A stretch of 64,000 bases of DNA from the NCBI GenBank assembly GCA_947177775.1, contig CAMWVS010000005.1, positions 21,157 through 85,156 on the forward strand, given 5' to 3'. Every line of letters begins with the position of its first letter. Positions within the stretch are counted from its first letter, which is position 1. Positions 54,441 to 63,876 of this stretch are shown piece by piece. This stretch comes from an uncultured Prevotella sp. Its GTDB lineage: Bacteria > Bacteroidota > Bacteroidia > Bacteroidales > Bacteroidaceae. Position numbers and translations under genes: made by a program. The notes under the pieces were generated by a model. That model was not told the DNA's origin, searched no databases, and worked only from the letters and a program-made list of their open reading frames with translations.

Positions 54441-56654
54441 ATGCGATACTCTAAATACATATATATAATCAGCCTGACCGTCCTTATATCCGCTTGTTCA
54501 GTGACAAAATACGTTCCAGACGGCGGCTATCTGGTAGACAAGGTTAATGTCACGACGGACGTAAAAAGGAAAGATATAAACATAAGTAACCTCAAATCGT
54601 ATGTCAGACAGAAAGGAAATTCACGATGGTTCTCTGCCGTCAAAATACCTTTGGCCACATATTCTCTGTCGGGACGTGACAGTTCAAAATGGATAAACAG
54701 GACGCTGAAAGCCATGGGAGAGCCTCCGGTTCTCTACGACTCGCTGCGCACAGTCCTGTCATGCAATGATTTGCGTTCGGAATTGAGAAATGAAGGCTAT
54801 CTTGGCGCGGAAGTGGAAGTGGAGTCAAAGCGAAGAGGAAAGAAAATAGACCTGACATACATTCTCCATCCAGGCGAAGCCTATTACATCAACAAGGTTG
54901 AATATGACATTCGCGACTCTGCCATTGCAAGCCTGCTGCGTATGGACAACCCTACGAACAGGAAGTTGAAGACGGGTATGAAATTCAATGTAGACAATCT
55001 TGACAGGGAACGCAAACGTATAACTGAAATAATAGTAAACAAGGGGTATTACCGATTTCATAAGGAGTTCATCACATATAGAGCTGATACCGTTGCCGGT
55101 TCAAGAAACATAGACGTCACACTGATACTCAATCTGTATCGCACGAACCACGTGGCGGACACATTGCACACTTGTTACACGATACGCAATGTTACCTACA
55201 CAGGCGGAGAAACTGACGAAGATGTCATACATCTGCGGCCAAGCGTGATGAGGAATAACACATTCATAGATGAAAATGATTTGTATTCCAGCAGGAATCT
55301 ACAAAAGACATACAATCATTTCGGACGTCTGCAAGCGGTCAAATACACGAACATCAGTTTCAAGGAAATTGCCGGCTGCGACATGCTTGACTGCGACATA
55401 CAGATAAGTACGAACAAGCCAAGCACCATCAGTTTTCAACCGGAAGGAACGAATACAGCCGGAGATTTCGGAGCGGCAGCGACATTGACATATCAGAACC
55501 GCAACCTGTTCCGCGGCTCTGAGGTGTTCAGCATCGAACTGCGCGGTGCATATGAGGCCATAAAGGGACTTGAAGGGTACACCAACGAGAACTTTGAGGA
55601 ATATAGTCTGGAGACAAGACTAATGTTTCCCAGATTCATCGCTCCGTTCCTATCACGCAGCTTCCGGAGAAGAAATACAGCAACTTCTGAAGTATCACTG
55701 ATGTATGACCTGCAGAACAGACCGGAATTCCACAGACGCGTCCTTTCACTTGCCTGGCGATACAAGTGGAACGACACCAACCATCATGACAAATATCAGA
55801 TTGACCTGCTTGACCTCAACTATGTCTTCATGCCCTGGATTTCACCGAAATTCCGTGAAGACTATCTGGACAATGCAAACAGCAGAAATGCCATATTGAG
55901 ATACAACTATGAGGATCTATTCATAATGAAGTTCGGCTTCGGATTCTCCTACAATAACGGTCTGTATGCGTTCAAAACAAATATAGAGACAGCCGGTAAT
56001 CTTCTGAATGCAAGTGCAGGAATGTTGAATTTCTCAAAGAATGAACTGGGTATGTACAAACTGTTCAATATCGCCTTCGCACAATATGTCAAGGGGGATT
56101 TTGACTATACCCACAACATCAGATTCGACTATAACAACGCACTTGTATTCCACTTCGGACTTGGAATCGCATATCCATACGGCAACAGCACCATCCTTCC
56201 GTTTGAAAAACGCTACTTTTCGGGCGGAGCCAACAGCGTCAGAGGATGGAGCGTAAGAGGACTCGGCCCTGGAAGATATACGGGACGTGACGGCAACATC
56301 GACTTCATCAACCAGACCGGAGATATGAAGATAGACCTCAATATGGAATATCGCGCACATCTTTTCTGGAAGTTGAACGGAGCCTTATTTGTCGACGCCG
56401 GAAACATCTGGACTCTACGCAACTATGAGGAACAGCCCGGAGGAATGTTCAGATTCAGTGAGTTCCTGAAAGAACTGGCCGTCAGCTATGGCTGGGGCGT
56501 ACGCTTCAATTTCGACTACTTCATCCTGCGCTTCGATTTCGGTATGAAAGCCGTAAATCCGGCCTATGAAGACCACAAAGGCCACTATCCCATTCTGAAT
56601 CCACGCCTAAGCCGCGATCTCACCTTTCACTTCGCAGTAGGCCTTCCATTCTGA
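54441..56654 (+). CDS. tamL: TamA/BamA-like outer-membrane lipoprotein (TamL type)
   Basis: A 737-residue Omp85-family protein. The N-terminus is a lipoprotein signal with a lipobox (LISACS, Cys about residue 19). POTRA-type domains cover ~30-340, and a C-terminal 16-strand beta-barrel includes the Omp85 motif GGANSVRGWSVRGLGPG and ends with LTFHFAVGLPF. A lipidated TamA variant is typical of Bacteroidota and is thought to work with TamB, encoded at 46242. The product should sit in the outer membrane and help insert other proteins or move lipids. Its 3' end overlaps the convergent lipoprotein gene by 35 bp. Confidence 0.88.
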   Translation: MRYSKYIYIISLTVLISACSVTKYVPDGGYLVDKVNVTTDVKRKDINISNLKSYVRQKGNSRWFSAVKIPLATYSLSGRDSSKWINRTLKAMGEPPVLYDSLRTVLSCNDLRSELRNEGYLGAEVEVESKRRGKKIDLTYILHPGEAYYINKVEYDIRDSAIASLLRMDNPTNRKLKTGMKFNVDNLDRERKRITEIIVNKGYYRFHKEFITYRADTVAGSRNIDVTLILNLYRTNHVADTLHTCYTIRNVTYTGGETDEDVIHLRPSVMRNNTFIDENDLYSSRNLQKTYNHFGRLQAVKYTNISFKEIAGCDMLDCDIQISTNKPSTISFQPEGTNTAGDFGAAATLTYQNRNLFRGSEVFSIELRGAYEAIKGLEGYTNENFEEYSLETRLMFPRFIAPFLSRSFRRRNTATSEVSLMYDLQNRPEFHRRVLSLAWRYKWNDTNHHDKYQIDLLDLNYVFMPWISPKFREDYLDNANSRNAILRYNYEDLFIMKFGFGFSYNNGLYAFKTNIETAGNLLNASAGMLNFSKNELGMYKLFNIAFAQYVKGDFDYTHNIRFDYNNALVFHFGLGIAYPYGNSTILPFEKRYFSGGANSVRGWSVRGLGPGRYTGRDGNIDFINQTGDMKIDLNMEYRAHLFWKLNGALFVDAGNIWTLRNYEEQPGGMFRFSEFLKELAVSYGWGVRFNFDYFILRFDFGMKAVNPAYEDHKGHYPILNPRLSRDLTFHFAVGLPF

Positions 56655-57057
56655 CAAGCCATCGTCCTTCACGACGGACCATCGGCAGACGAAAAACCGC
56701 TTTGTCTACGATATGGCCTGGACGGCCTATACTGTCAATACTCAGAAAACCATTGACGGACAGAGTGACAACAGCCGTTGTGTCTCCGAGAATGTCTATG
56801 CTGTTTACATCGGCCACCGCGGCATGGCCATAGGACCGCAATATTCCAAGGTCTTCCTCACTGACATTCGACGCAATATAGTTTATCCACTTGCGGCTTT
56901 CCGGGGTGGAATGTTCCAACGCTGCACAGAAATCAAAGTTAAAATACTTTTCTGAAAAGGCAACAGCATCCTTTTGAATGCTGTCATTAGCATCAGGATT
57001 CATGTCACAAGCAGCAAAAAGAATAACGGCGACGGCCGAGAATAGTTTGAAGTTCAT
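56620..57057 (-). CDS. Small lipoprotein of unknown function
   Basis: A 145-residue protein when started at MNFKLFSAVAVILFAACD (57057); the frame is open seven codons further up. The N-terminus is a lipoprotein signal with a lipobox cysteine (FAACD). The rest (YFNFDFCAALEHSTPESRKW, TTAVVTLSVNGFL, REGRWLVRMEG) looks like a small NTF2/DUF4878-type alpha+beta domain. I do not recognise a function. It is convergent with the TamA-like gene and overlaps its end by 35 bp. A -7-like box lies far upstream at 57242-57250. Confidence 0.72.
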   Translation of the reverse strand: MNFKLFSAVAVILFAACDMNPDANDSIQKDAVAFSEKYFNFDFCAALEHSTPESRKWINYIASNVSEEDLGILRSYGHAAVADVNSIDILGDTTAVVTLSVNGFLSIDSIGRPGHIVDKAVFRLPMVRREGRWLVRMEGLLRSER

Positions 57058-57241
57058 GTCTGTATTACTTTTATGCAAATCCCATTTCCTTATAAAATGA
57101 GGTCCGCAGGCACCTTATCAAAGTCCGGAGGAGTTCAAATAGACTCCAGTCTGACGGCGATGATGGATACACTGCGTTTTCCACGCCATAACGACGGTGT
57201 CTAAAAGGCCGGCATCAAACAGGTCTCAAGACAAAATCTTC

Positions 57242-57250
57242 GCAAAGATA
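57242..57250 (-). promoter_or_regulatory. -7-like box upstream of the small lipoprotein gene
   Basis: Minus-strand TATCTTTGC, exact TAnnTTTGC, giving a long leader of about 180 nt before the ATG at 57057. It is divergent from the WalJ-like promoter. The 57058-57241 stretch holds no other gene. Confidence 0.5.
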
Positions 57251-57260
57251 GCCAATTTCA

Positions 57261-57293
57261 TTTGGTTATCACACAGTTTTTTCTTACTTTTGC
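57261..57293 (+). promoter_or_regulatory. Full promoter (-33 and -7) of the WalJ-like gene
   Basis: TTTG at 57261-57264, then 20 bp, then TACTTTTGC at 57285-57293: both Bacteroidota elements at the right distance. The ATG at 57310 follows with a leader of about 10 nt. A TTG frame start at 57262 lies inside the -33 element and is rejected. Confidence 0.82.
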
Positions 57294-57309
57294 ACAAAAT
57301 AATAACGAA

Positions 57310-58116
57310 ATGCTGAAATTTATATCCTTTGGCAGCGGAAGCAGCGGTAATTGCTACTATCTGTTTACCGCAACGGATGGATTACTAATAGACACAGGAA
57401 TAGGAAACAGGACACTGAGAAAGTATTTTAAGGATTACGGACTGAGTCTATCTTCGGTCCACAATGTACTTATAACCCATGACCATGCCGATCATGTGAA
57501 GTCAGTGGGATGTTTGAGCGGTGATTATAATTTGCCTGTATATACAACCCGTGAGGTGCATCAAGGCATCGGACGTAACTATTGTGTGCAAAGAAAAATC
57601 AACCAAGAGCACATAAGATATGTCACAAAGGGTGAAACTTTCACGCTTGGAGACTTCAAAATCACGCCGTTCGGAGTCCCGCACGACAGCACTGATAACG
57701 TCGGATACTGTATCGAATGCGAAAACGTTACGTTCTGCCTGATAACAGATGCCGGCAGCATCACAGACGAAATGAAGACGTTTATCGGAAAGGCTCACTA
57801 TCTCGTTATTGAAGCTAATCATGACGAGGAAATGCTGAAAAACGGTCCGTATCCGCAGCACCTCAAAAGAAGAATATTGAGCGACAACGGACATTTGAGC
57901 AACACGTCATGCGGAACAGCCCTTGCCGAAAACATGACAGAAAGATTGAACGGCGTTTGGCTTTGTCACCTCAGCGAAGACAACAACCATCCGGAACTGG
58001 CACGTAAGACTATAGAAACCATACTCGGAAGCCACGGTATCATAGCCGGAACAGACATAAAGCTGGAAGTTCTTAAGCGCAAAATACCAAGCGGAATATA
58101 CGAACTGACGCTATAA
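57310..58116 (+). CDS. WalJ/YycJ-like metallo-beta-lactamase-fold hydrolase
   Basis: A 268-residue MBL-fold protein. It starts MLKFISFGSGSSGNCYYL, typical of the WalJ/YycJ group, and has the metal motif THDHADHVKS plus later ligands in FGVPHDSTDN and the C-terminal LCHLSEDNNHPE. Members of this family are dinuclear-metal hydrolases with 5'-3' exonuclease-like activity in some species; the cellular role is not settled. It is followed 39 nt later by the helicase gene and probably shares its transcript. Confidence 0.88.
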   Translation: MLKFISFGSGSSGNCYYLFTATDGLLIDTGIGNRTLRKYFKDYGLSLSSVHNVLITHDHADHVKSVGCLSGDYNLPVYTTREVHQGIGRNYCVQRKINQEHIRYVTKGETFTLGDFKITPFGVPHDSTDNVGYCIECENVTFCLITDAGSITDEMKTFIGKAHYLVIEANHDEEMLKNGPYPQHLKRRILSDNGHLSNTSCGTALAENMTERLNGVWLCHLSEDNNHPELARKTIETILGSHGIIAGTDIKLEVLKRKIPSGIYELTL

Positions 58117-58155
58117 AGAACGCTATTTGCTTCCGTAATAATTAAATTATAACAG

Positions 58156-59475
58156 ATGGATTTGAAAGAGATACTGGAAAAACTTCACATTGAAGAGCTG
58201 AATGAAATGCAGAAGAAGACATACGACAATGTCCTTGAAACAGACAAGGACATTGTCGTATTGTCGCCGACTGGAACTGGAAAAACTCTCGCCTACATGC
58301 TCCCGCTGATAAAGATGCTGAATCCTGACGACGATAGGGTTCAGGCGATGGTGATTGTACCAGGACGCGAGCTGGCTCTTCAGTCGGACAACGTACTGAA
58401 AGAGACAAAATGCGGCATCAGGTCTCTCTGCTGCTACGGCGGACGCACGGCAATGGAAGAGCACAGAACTATCCGCCAGAAAATGCCACACATAATATTC
58501 GGTACTCCGGGACGTCTCAATGACCATTTGGATAAAAACAATATCTCACCCTACGGAATACGCTTTCTCGTAATAGACGAATTTGACAAGTGTCTGCAGA
58601 TGGGCTTTCTCGACGAGATGGCACGTCTGATAAAGAAGTTGCCCGGTGTGAGACGCAGGATTCTGCTGTCTGCCACAGACACCGTTCAGATTCCTGATTT
58701 CGTCCGCATGGACAAGACCATCCGTATCGACCATCAGAACAAGAACGGACTGGTGTCAGACAGAGTTTCTATATATAAGGTATGCAGCCCTACGAAAGAC
58801 AAGCTCGATACTCTATATAATCTGCTGTGCTCACAGGGAGAACGAAGCACGATTGTTTTTCTTAACTATCGGGACAGCGTAGAACGCACGGCGGCCTACC
58901 TGAAAAGCAGAGGATTTTCCGTCAGTCATTTCCATGGCGGAATGGATCAGAAAGAACGTGAGGACGCCCTCTATAAGTTCAGCAACGGTTCGGCAAACGT
59001 TTTCGTTTCAACGGACTTGGCATCACGTGGACTTGACATTCCGGATGTCGACAACATCGTTCACTACCATCTGCCGCAAACGGAAGACAGCTATATACAC
59101 CGCGTCGGGCGAACGGCACGATGGGAAGCAGACGGAAAGGCCTTTTTTGTACTTGGACCGGATGAATATATCCCGGAATTTGTCAAAGACGACATTGAAA
59201 ACCTTGACGTTCCTGCCTGCGAAAGTACACCGGCAGTGGCAAGAATGGCAACTATATATATAGGTAAGGGAAAAAAAGACAAGCTCAGCAAAGGCGACAT
59301 CGTAGGCTTCTTGTGCAAGAAAGGCGGACTTCTGTCACAAGAAATAGGACGAATTGACGTCAAGGACCGTTATACTTACGCCGCTATCGCAAGAGACAAG
59401 GTCGAAAGTGTGCTGAATCAGACACGCGGAGAAAAGATAAAAGGAGTAAAAACAATTCTTGAAATTGTCATATAG
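58156..59475 (+). CDS. DbpA-like DEAD-box RNA helicase
   Basis: A 439-residue helicase with two RecA domains and a C-terminal RNA-binding domain. Motif I is SPTGTGKT (37-44), Ia region PGRELALQ, motif II DEFD (DEAD variant, in VIDEFDKCLQMGF), motif III SATD, then TDLASRGLDI and HRVGRTAR. The C-terminal ~75 residues (IYIGKGKKDKLSKGDIVGFL, IGRIDVKDRYTY) match the DbpA RNA-binding domain, which in E. coli recognises 23S rRNA helix 92. A role in large-subunit assembly is likely but inferred. It is probably co-transcribed with the WalJ-like gene. Confidence 0.88.
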   Translation: MDLKEILEKLHIEELNEMQKKTYDNVLETDKDIVVLSPTGTGKTLAYMLPLIKMLNPDDDRVQAMVIVPGRELALQSDNVLKETKCGIRSLCCYGGRTAMEEHRTIRQKMPHIIFGTPGRLNDHLDKNNISPYGIRFLVIDEFDKCLQMGFLDEMARLIKKLPGVRRRILLSATDTVQIPDFVRMDKTIRIDHQNKNGLVSDRVSIYKVCSPTKDKLDTLYNLLCSQGERSTIVFLNYRDSVERTAAYLKSRGFSVSHFHGGMDQKEREDALYKFSNGSANVFVSTDLASRGLDIPDVDNIVHYHLPQTEDSYIHRVGRTARWEADGKAFFVLGPDEYIPEFVKDDIENLDVPACESTPAVARMATIYIGKGKKDKLSKGDIVGFLCKKGGLLSQEIGRIDVKDRYTYAAIARDKVESVLNQTRGEKIKGVKTILEIVI

Positions 59476-59515
59476 CTAAAAACAACGGCTTTTATCTATA
59501 TTTCTGCTAAAATAT

Positions 59516-59547
59516 TTTGCCAAATGGAATAAAAAGTGTAACTTCGC
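59516..59547 (+). promoter_or_regulatory. Promoter of the serC-serA operon
   Basis: TTTG at 59516-59519, 19 bp, then TAACTTCGC at 59539-59547, which differs from TAnnTTTGC at one base. The expected transcript start leaves a leader of about 27 nt before serC. Confidence 0.65.
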
Positions 59548-59581
59548 ACTCAGAATTTATAAACATTTAATTAACAATCAA

Positions 59582-60649
59582 ATGAAGAAATACAACTTTA
59601 ATGCAGGTCCGTCTATGCTTCCGCGCGAAGTGATAGAGAATACTGCTAAGCAGTGTTTAGACTTCAATGGTTCAGGCCTTTCTCTTATGGAAATCAGCCA
59701 CCGTGCAAAAGACTTTCAACCGGTTCTTGACGAGGCCGTCGACCTCATCAAAGAGCTGCTTCAGATACCGGAAGGCTATTCCGTGATATTCCTTGGAGGC
59801 GGTGCCTCGCTCGAATTCTGTATGATACCATACAACTTCCTCATTAACAAGGCTGCTTATCTCAACACCGGTACTTGGGCAAAGAAGGCTATGAAGGAGG
59901 CTAAGTTGTTCGGAGAGGTTGTTGAGGTTGCGTCATCCGCCGATGCAAACTACACTTTCATTCCCAAAGGATGGACATGTCCCGACGACGTGGATTATCT
60001 GCACATCACCACAAACAACACTATATACGGTACGGAAATCCGCAAGGAACTCGACGTCAATGTCCGCATGATAGCAGACATGTCTTCCGACATTTTCAGC
60101 CGCCCCGTTGACGTAAGCAAGTATGACTGCATTTATGCCGGCGCACAGAAGAACCTGGCCATGGCTGGTGTCACCTTGGTTATCGTCAAGGATGATACTC
60201 TCGGCAAGGCTCCGCGTCAGATACCTACAATGCTTGACTACCGCACACATGTTGAGAAAGGTTCTATGTTCAACACTCCGCCTGTTGTCCCCATATATTC
60301 AGCAATGGAGACCCTCCGTTGGATCAAGAAGAACGGCGGTGTAGAGGCAATGGACAAGCTGGCTCTGCAGCGTGCAGAAATCCTCTACGGCGAGATTGAT
60401 CGCAACAAGCTGTTCCGCGGCACAGTCAAGGAAGAAGACCGCTCTGTCATGAACATCTGCTTCGTGATGAACGACGAATATGCCGAACTCGAAAAACCGT
60501 TCTTCGAGTATGCCACATCAAAGGGTATGGTCGGCATAAAAGGTCACCGCAGTGTCGGCGGTTTCCGCGCAAGCTGCTATAACGCCCAGACAATAGAGGG
60601 AGTGAACGCGCTTGTTCAATGCATGAAAGAGTTTGAAGCTCAGCATTAA
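59582..60649 (+). CDS. serC: Phosphoserine aminotransferase
   Basis: A 355-residue PLP enzyme, the second step of serine synthesis (phosphohydroxypyruvate to phosphoserine). It starts [19 protein letters not shown], has [14 protein letters not shown], the PLP-lysine region [17 protein letters not shown], and [16 protein letters not shown] at the end. Codon choice is biased, as in a well-expressed gene. It is followed by a hairpin (60664-60702) and then serA. Confidence 0.97.
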   Translation: MKKYNFNAGPSMLPREVIENTAKQCLDFNGSGLSLMEISHRAKDFQPVLDEAVDLIKELLQIPEGYSVIFLGGGASLEFCMIPYNFLINKAAYLNTGTWAKKAMKEAKLFGEVVEVASSADANYTFIPKGWTCPDDVDYLHITTNNTIYGTEIRKELDVNVRMIADMSSDIFSRPVDVSKYDCIYAGAQKNLAMAGVTLVIVKDDTLGKAPRQIPTMLDYRTHVEKGSMFNTPPVVPIYSAMETLRWIKKNGGVEAMDKLALQRAEILYGEIDRNKLFRGTVKEEDRSVMNICFVMNDEYAELEKPFFEYATSKGMVGIKGHRSVGGFRASCYNAQTIEGVNALVQCMKEFEAQH

Positions 60650-60663
60650 TAAGAACTTATAAT

Positions 60664-60706
60664 GAGGGCATGCCATGAACCAAAATGTTTTGGCAGGCCC
60701 TCTTTT
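60664..60706 (+). terminator. Hairpin with U-run between serC and serA
   Basis: GAGGGCATGCCA (60664-60675) pairs with TGGCAGGCCCTC (60691-60702) with one mismatch, then TTTT. It may terminate part of the serC transcripts, lowering serA expression relative to serC, since no separate -7 box for serA was found. Confidence 0.75.
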
Positions 60707-60765
60707 CGTTTTAGAACAATCCAAATCCGGTTTACAACAACCCGTATAAAGAAAAATATAATATT

Positions 60766-61683
60766 ATGAAAGTATTAGTAGCTACAGAAAAACCATTCGC
60801 TTCAACAGCCGTTGAAGGAATAAGAAACGAAATAGAAAATGCCGGCCACGAGCTGGTTTTATTGGAGAAATACACTGATAAGGCCCAGCTTTTGGATGCA
60901 GTCAAGGACGCTGACGCAATGATTGTGCGTTCAGACAAAGTGACTCCCGATGTTCTTGACGCTGCCGCCAATCTCAAGATAGTAGTCCGTGCCGGTGCCG
61001 GATATGACTCAATTGACACAGCATACGCAAAGGAAAAGGGTGTTATTGTCGAGAACACTCCCGGTCAGAACGCCAATGCCGTAGCCGAACTGGTATTCGG
61101 AATGCTCGTCTATGCCGTGCGCAGCTTCTACAACGGCAAGGCAGGCACAGAACTGTTCGGCAAGAAACTCGGTATTCTTGCCTTCGGAAACGTCGGCCGC
61201 AACGTTGCCCGCATCGCCAAAGGCTTCGGTATGGATGTCTATGCATACGATGCCTATTGCCCGAAAGAGGCCATTGAGAACGAAGGAGTCAAGGCCGTGG
61301 CAGACCAGAACGAGCTGTTCAAGACATGCGACGTCGTATCACTGCACATCCCGGCAACTGCCGAAACCAAGGAAAGCATCAACTACGCCATGGTCGGTCA
61401 GATGAAGGAAGGCGGTATTCTCGTCAATACGGCCCGCAAGGAAGTCATCAACGAAAGCGAACTTATCAAACTTCTTGCCGAACGCACAGACCTGAAGTAT
61501 GTTACAGACATCAAACCGGACGCCGACGCAGAATTCGCCAAGTTTGAAGGCCGCTATTTCAGCACTCCCAAGAAGATGGGAGCACAGACAGCCGAAGCAA
61601 ATACCAATGCCGGAATTGCCGCAGCAAAGCAGATCAACTCCTTCTTCGCAACGGGAGACACCAAGTTCCAAGTAAACAAATAA
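60766..61683 (+). CDS. serA: D-3-phosphoglycerate dehydrogenase, short form
   Basis: A 305-residue enzyme, the first step of serine synthesis, without the ACT regulatory domain. The NAD-binding loop reads AFGNVGRNVA (139-148; Ala in place of the first Gly of GxGxxG). The catalytic Arg224 is in NTARKEVIN. Where most relatives have the catalytic His, this protein reads STPKKMGAQTAEAN, with Lys269 or Lys270. A lysine variant of this short class has been described in Entamoeba, and Bacteroides-type sequences resemble it. It is downstream of serC and 9 nt upstream of the DUF1015 gene. Confidence 0.93.
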   Translation: MKVLVATEKPFASTAVEGIRNEIENAGHELVLLEKYTDKAQLLDAVKDADAMIVRSDKVTPDVLDAAANLKIVVRAGAGYDSIDTAYAKEKGVIVENTPGQNANAVAELVFGMLVYAVRSFYNGKAGTELFGKKLGILAFGNVGRNVARIAKGFGMDVYAYDAYCPKEAIENEGVKAVADQNELFKTCDVVSLHIPATAETKESINYAMVGQMKEGGILVNTARKEVINESELIKLLAERTDLKYVTDIKPDADAEFAKFEGRYFSTPKKMGAQTAEANTNAGIAAAKQINSFFATGDTKFQVNK

Positions 61684-61692
61684 AAAAACGTT

Positions 61693-62940
61693 ATGGCAAA
61701 AGTAAAACCATTCAAAGGCATACGTCCTCCCAAAGAACTGGTTGAAAAGATTGAGTCACGCCCGTACGACGTGCTCAATTCCGAGGAAGCCAGAGCCGAA
61801 GCCGGGGACAACGAGATGAGCCTCTACCACATCATAAAGCCCGAAATCGACTTCACCCCGGACACAAGCGAGTATGACCCGCGTGTCTATGAGAAAGCTG
61901 CAGAAAACTTCCAGAAGTTCCAGGACAAGGGCTGGCTCAAGCAGGACACAAAGGAGCAATACTACATATACGCACAGACCATGAACGGCAAAACGCAATA
62001 TGGTCTCGTAGTCGGAGCTTTCGTAGACGACTATCTCAACGGAGTCATCAAGAAGCACGAACTCACACGCCGTGACAAGGAGGAAGACCGCATGAAACAT
62101 GTACGTGTCAACAACGCGAACATCGAACCGGTGTTCTTCGCCTATCCTGACAATGAAGTGCTGGACGCCCTCATCGGCAAATACAAAGCGACCGAGCCGG
62201 AATATGATTTCATTGCTCCAATCGACGGATTCCGCCACCAGTTGTGGATTGTCAGCGACGACAACGACATACAGACCGTCACAGATGAGTTTGAGAAGAT
62301 GCCATATCTCTATATCGCTGACGGCCACCACCGCTCTGCTGCGGCCGCTTTAGTCGGAGCAGAGAAGGCAAAACAGAATCCCAACCATACTGGAACAGAA
62401 GAATATAACTACTTCATGGCCGTATGTTTCCAGGCTTCCCAGCTCACCATTCTCGACTACAACCGCGTCGTCAAGGATCTGAACGGCATGACATCAGAAG
62501 AGTTCCTCAATGCGCTGACAACAAATTTCATAGTAGAAGACAAGGGCACAGAAATCTATAAGCCGGCCAGGCTACATGAATTTTCGCTATATCTCGACAG
62601 CCATTGGTACAGCCTCACAGCCAAGGACGGCACGTATGACAACAACGATCCAATCGGCGTGTTGGACGTAGACATCTCGAGCCGCCTCATACTCGACAAC
62701 ATTCTCGGCATAAAGGACCTCCGCAGCGACAAGCGCATCGACTTCGTCGGTGGCCTGCGCGGCCTTGGCGAGCTGAAGCGTCGTGTGGACAACGGTGAGA
62801 TGACCATGGCACTGGCCTTATATCCGGTATCCATGCAGCAGATCATGGACATCGCCGACAGTGGGAAAATAATGCCTCCAAAGGCAACATGGTTTGAACC
62901 GAAACTCCGTTCCGGCCTCATCATTCATAAGTTGGCATAA
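61693..62940 (+). CDS. DUF1015 protein
   Basis: A 415-residue cytosolic protein of the DUF1015 family. It starts MAKVKPFKGIRPPKELVEKI and contains SRPYDVLNSEEARA, FAYPDNEVLDAL and the histidine-rich ADGHHRSAAA motif. It is commonly encoded beside serC and serA in Bacteroidota and was suggested to take part in serine metabolism (some members phosphorylate serine or free nucleosides), but I cannot assign a reaction. It follows serA by 9 nt and is surely co-transcribed. Confidence 0.9.
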   Translation: MAKVKPFKGIRPPKELVEKIESRPYDVLNSEEARAEAGDNEMSLYHIIKPEIDFTPDTSEYDPRVYEKAAENFQKFQDKGWLKQDTKEQYYIYAQTMNGKTQYGLVVGAFVDDYLNGVIKKHELTRRDKEEDRMKHVRVNNANIEPVFFAYPDNEVLDALIGKYKATEPEYDFIAPIDGFRHQLWIVSDDNDIQTVTDEFEKMPYLYIADGHHRSAAAALVGAEKAKQNPNHTGTEEYNYFMAVCFQASQLTILDYNRVVKDLNGMTSEEFLNALTTNFIVEDKGTEIYKPARLHEFSLYLDSHWYSLTAKDGTYDNNDPIGVLDVDISSRLILDNILGIKDLRSDKRIDFVGGLRGLGELKRRVDNGEMTMALALYPVSMQQIMDIADSGKIMPPKATWFEPKLRSGLIIHKLA

Positions 62941-63003
62941 TCCTGACCTCGCGTTACCTACACAATAGGAGGCATACGCACAGAATTTTACCACAACAAA
63001 GAA

Positions 63004-63588
63004 ATGACCGACGAATATAAGACAATATCGAACATAGGCGAGGGATACTACTCCGAAAAGAGGAGTAAGTTCCTCGCCTTTTCCCATCATGTCACATCCG
63101 TAGACGAGATTACGGAAATTCTGGACACATACCGAAAGAAGTATTATGATGCCCGCCATGTATGCTACGCCTACATGCTCGGTCCCGACAGGACGACGTT
63201 CAGGGCCAACGACGACGGCGAGCCGAGCAGCACGGCCGGCAAACCAATCCTCGGCCAGATCAACAGCAACGAACTTACGGACATTCTTATTGTCGTAATA
63301 AGATACTACGGCGGAGTAAATCTCGGTACGGGCGGACTGATCGTAGCCTATAAAGCGGCCGCAGCAGATGCCATCAGCCATTCCGAAATAACAGTCAGAC
63401 AGGTTGAAGAAGAGGTCGTATATAATTTTCCGTATATAATGACCAACGATGTCATGCGCGTGATAAAGGACATGTCGCCCCGCATCGTCTCACAGACATA
63501 CGACAACACCTGTGAAATCAGATTGGCCATCCGCAAATCGGAGGCAGAGCGGCTGCGTGAAAGATTGAACAAATTATCTTTCGAATAA
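63004..63588 (+). CDS. YigZ/IMPACT-family protein
   Basis: A 194-residue protein of the YigZ (UPF0029/IMPACT) family. The N-terminal domain has NDDGEPSSTAGKPILGQI and RYYGGVNLGTGGLIVAYKAAA, both hallmarks; the C-terminal DUF1949-type domain runs from ~135. The eukaryotic relative IMPACT regulates translation through Gcn1; the bacterial role is unknown. It follows DUF1015 by 63 nt and precedes tRNA-Ser, whose promoter overlaps its stop region. Confidence 0.88.
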   Translation: MTDEYKTISNIGEGYYSEKRSKFLAFSHHVTSVDEITEILDTYRKKYYDARHVCYAYMLGPDRTTFRANDDGEPSSTAGKPILGQINSNELTDILIVVIRYYGGVNLGTGGLIVAYKAAAADAISHSEITVRQVEEEVVYNFPYIMTNDVMRVIKDMSPRIVSQTYDNTCEIRLAIRKSEAERLRERLNKLSFE

Positions 63589-63590
63589 AT

Positions 63591-63622
63591 TTTGCAGTTA
63601 AGAGAAAATACATTAACTTTGC
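63591..63622 (+). promoter_or_regulatory. Promoter of tRNA-Ser
   Basis: TTTG at 63591-63594, 19 bp, then TAACTTTGC at 63614-63622: the full Bacteroidota promoter layout, 12 nt upstream of the tRNA 5' end. Confidence 0.85.
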
Positions 63623-63633
63623 AACCGCAAACA

Positions 63634-63721
63634 GGAAAGTTGGCAGAGTGACCGAATGCGCTGGACTCGAAATCCGGTATACCCATTGCGGGTATCGGGG
63701 GTTTGAATCCCTCACTTTCCG
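63634..63721 (+). tRNA. tRNA-Ser(CGA)
   Basis: An 88-nt type II tRNA. The acceptor stem GGAAAGT pairs with ACTTTCC, the anticodon stem-loop is CTGGA-CTCGAAA-TCCGG with anticodon CGA, the long variable arm is ACCC/GGGT, and the T loop is GTTTGAATCC. The discriminator base is G and the CCA end is not encoded in full, so it is added after transcription. Confidence 0.97.
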
Positions 63722-63731
63722 CAAGAAAGCA

Positions 63732-63763
63732 AAAAGGAATGTCGTCATGACATTCCTTTTATT
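63732..63763 (+). terminator. Terminator of tRNA-Ser
   Basis: AAAAGGAATGTC and GACATTCCTTTT form a perfect 12-bp stem with a 5-nt loop, 10 nt after the tRNA, followed by a T-rich stretch. It can also work on the other strand. Confidence 0.9.
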
Positions 63764-63876
63764 ATTTCATCCGCTCATGACATTTCCGGAGCCATACGGA
63801 TATTCAGAGAAAGCAATCATATCATTCAGAAAGAACAAATTTACAACTCCTTCATTTAACATACAACCTTAGTTTT

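Noticed and set aside
60664..60765. Riboswitch between serC and serA
   Set aside because: Only a simple terminator-like hairpin is present; there is no multi-stem conserved structure.
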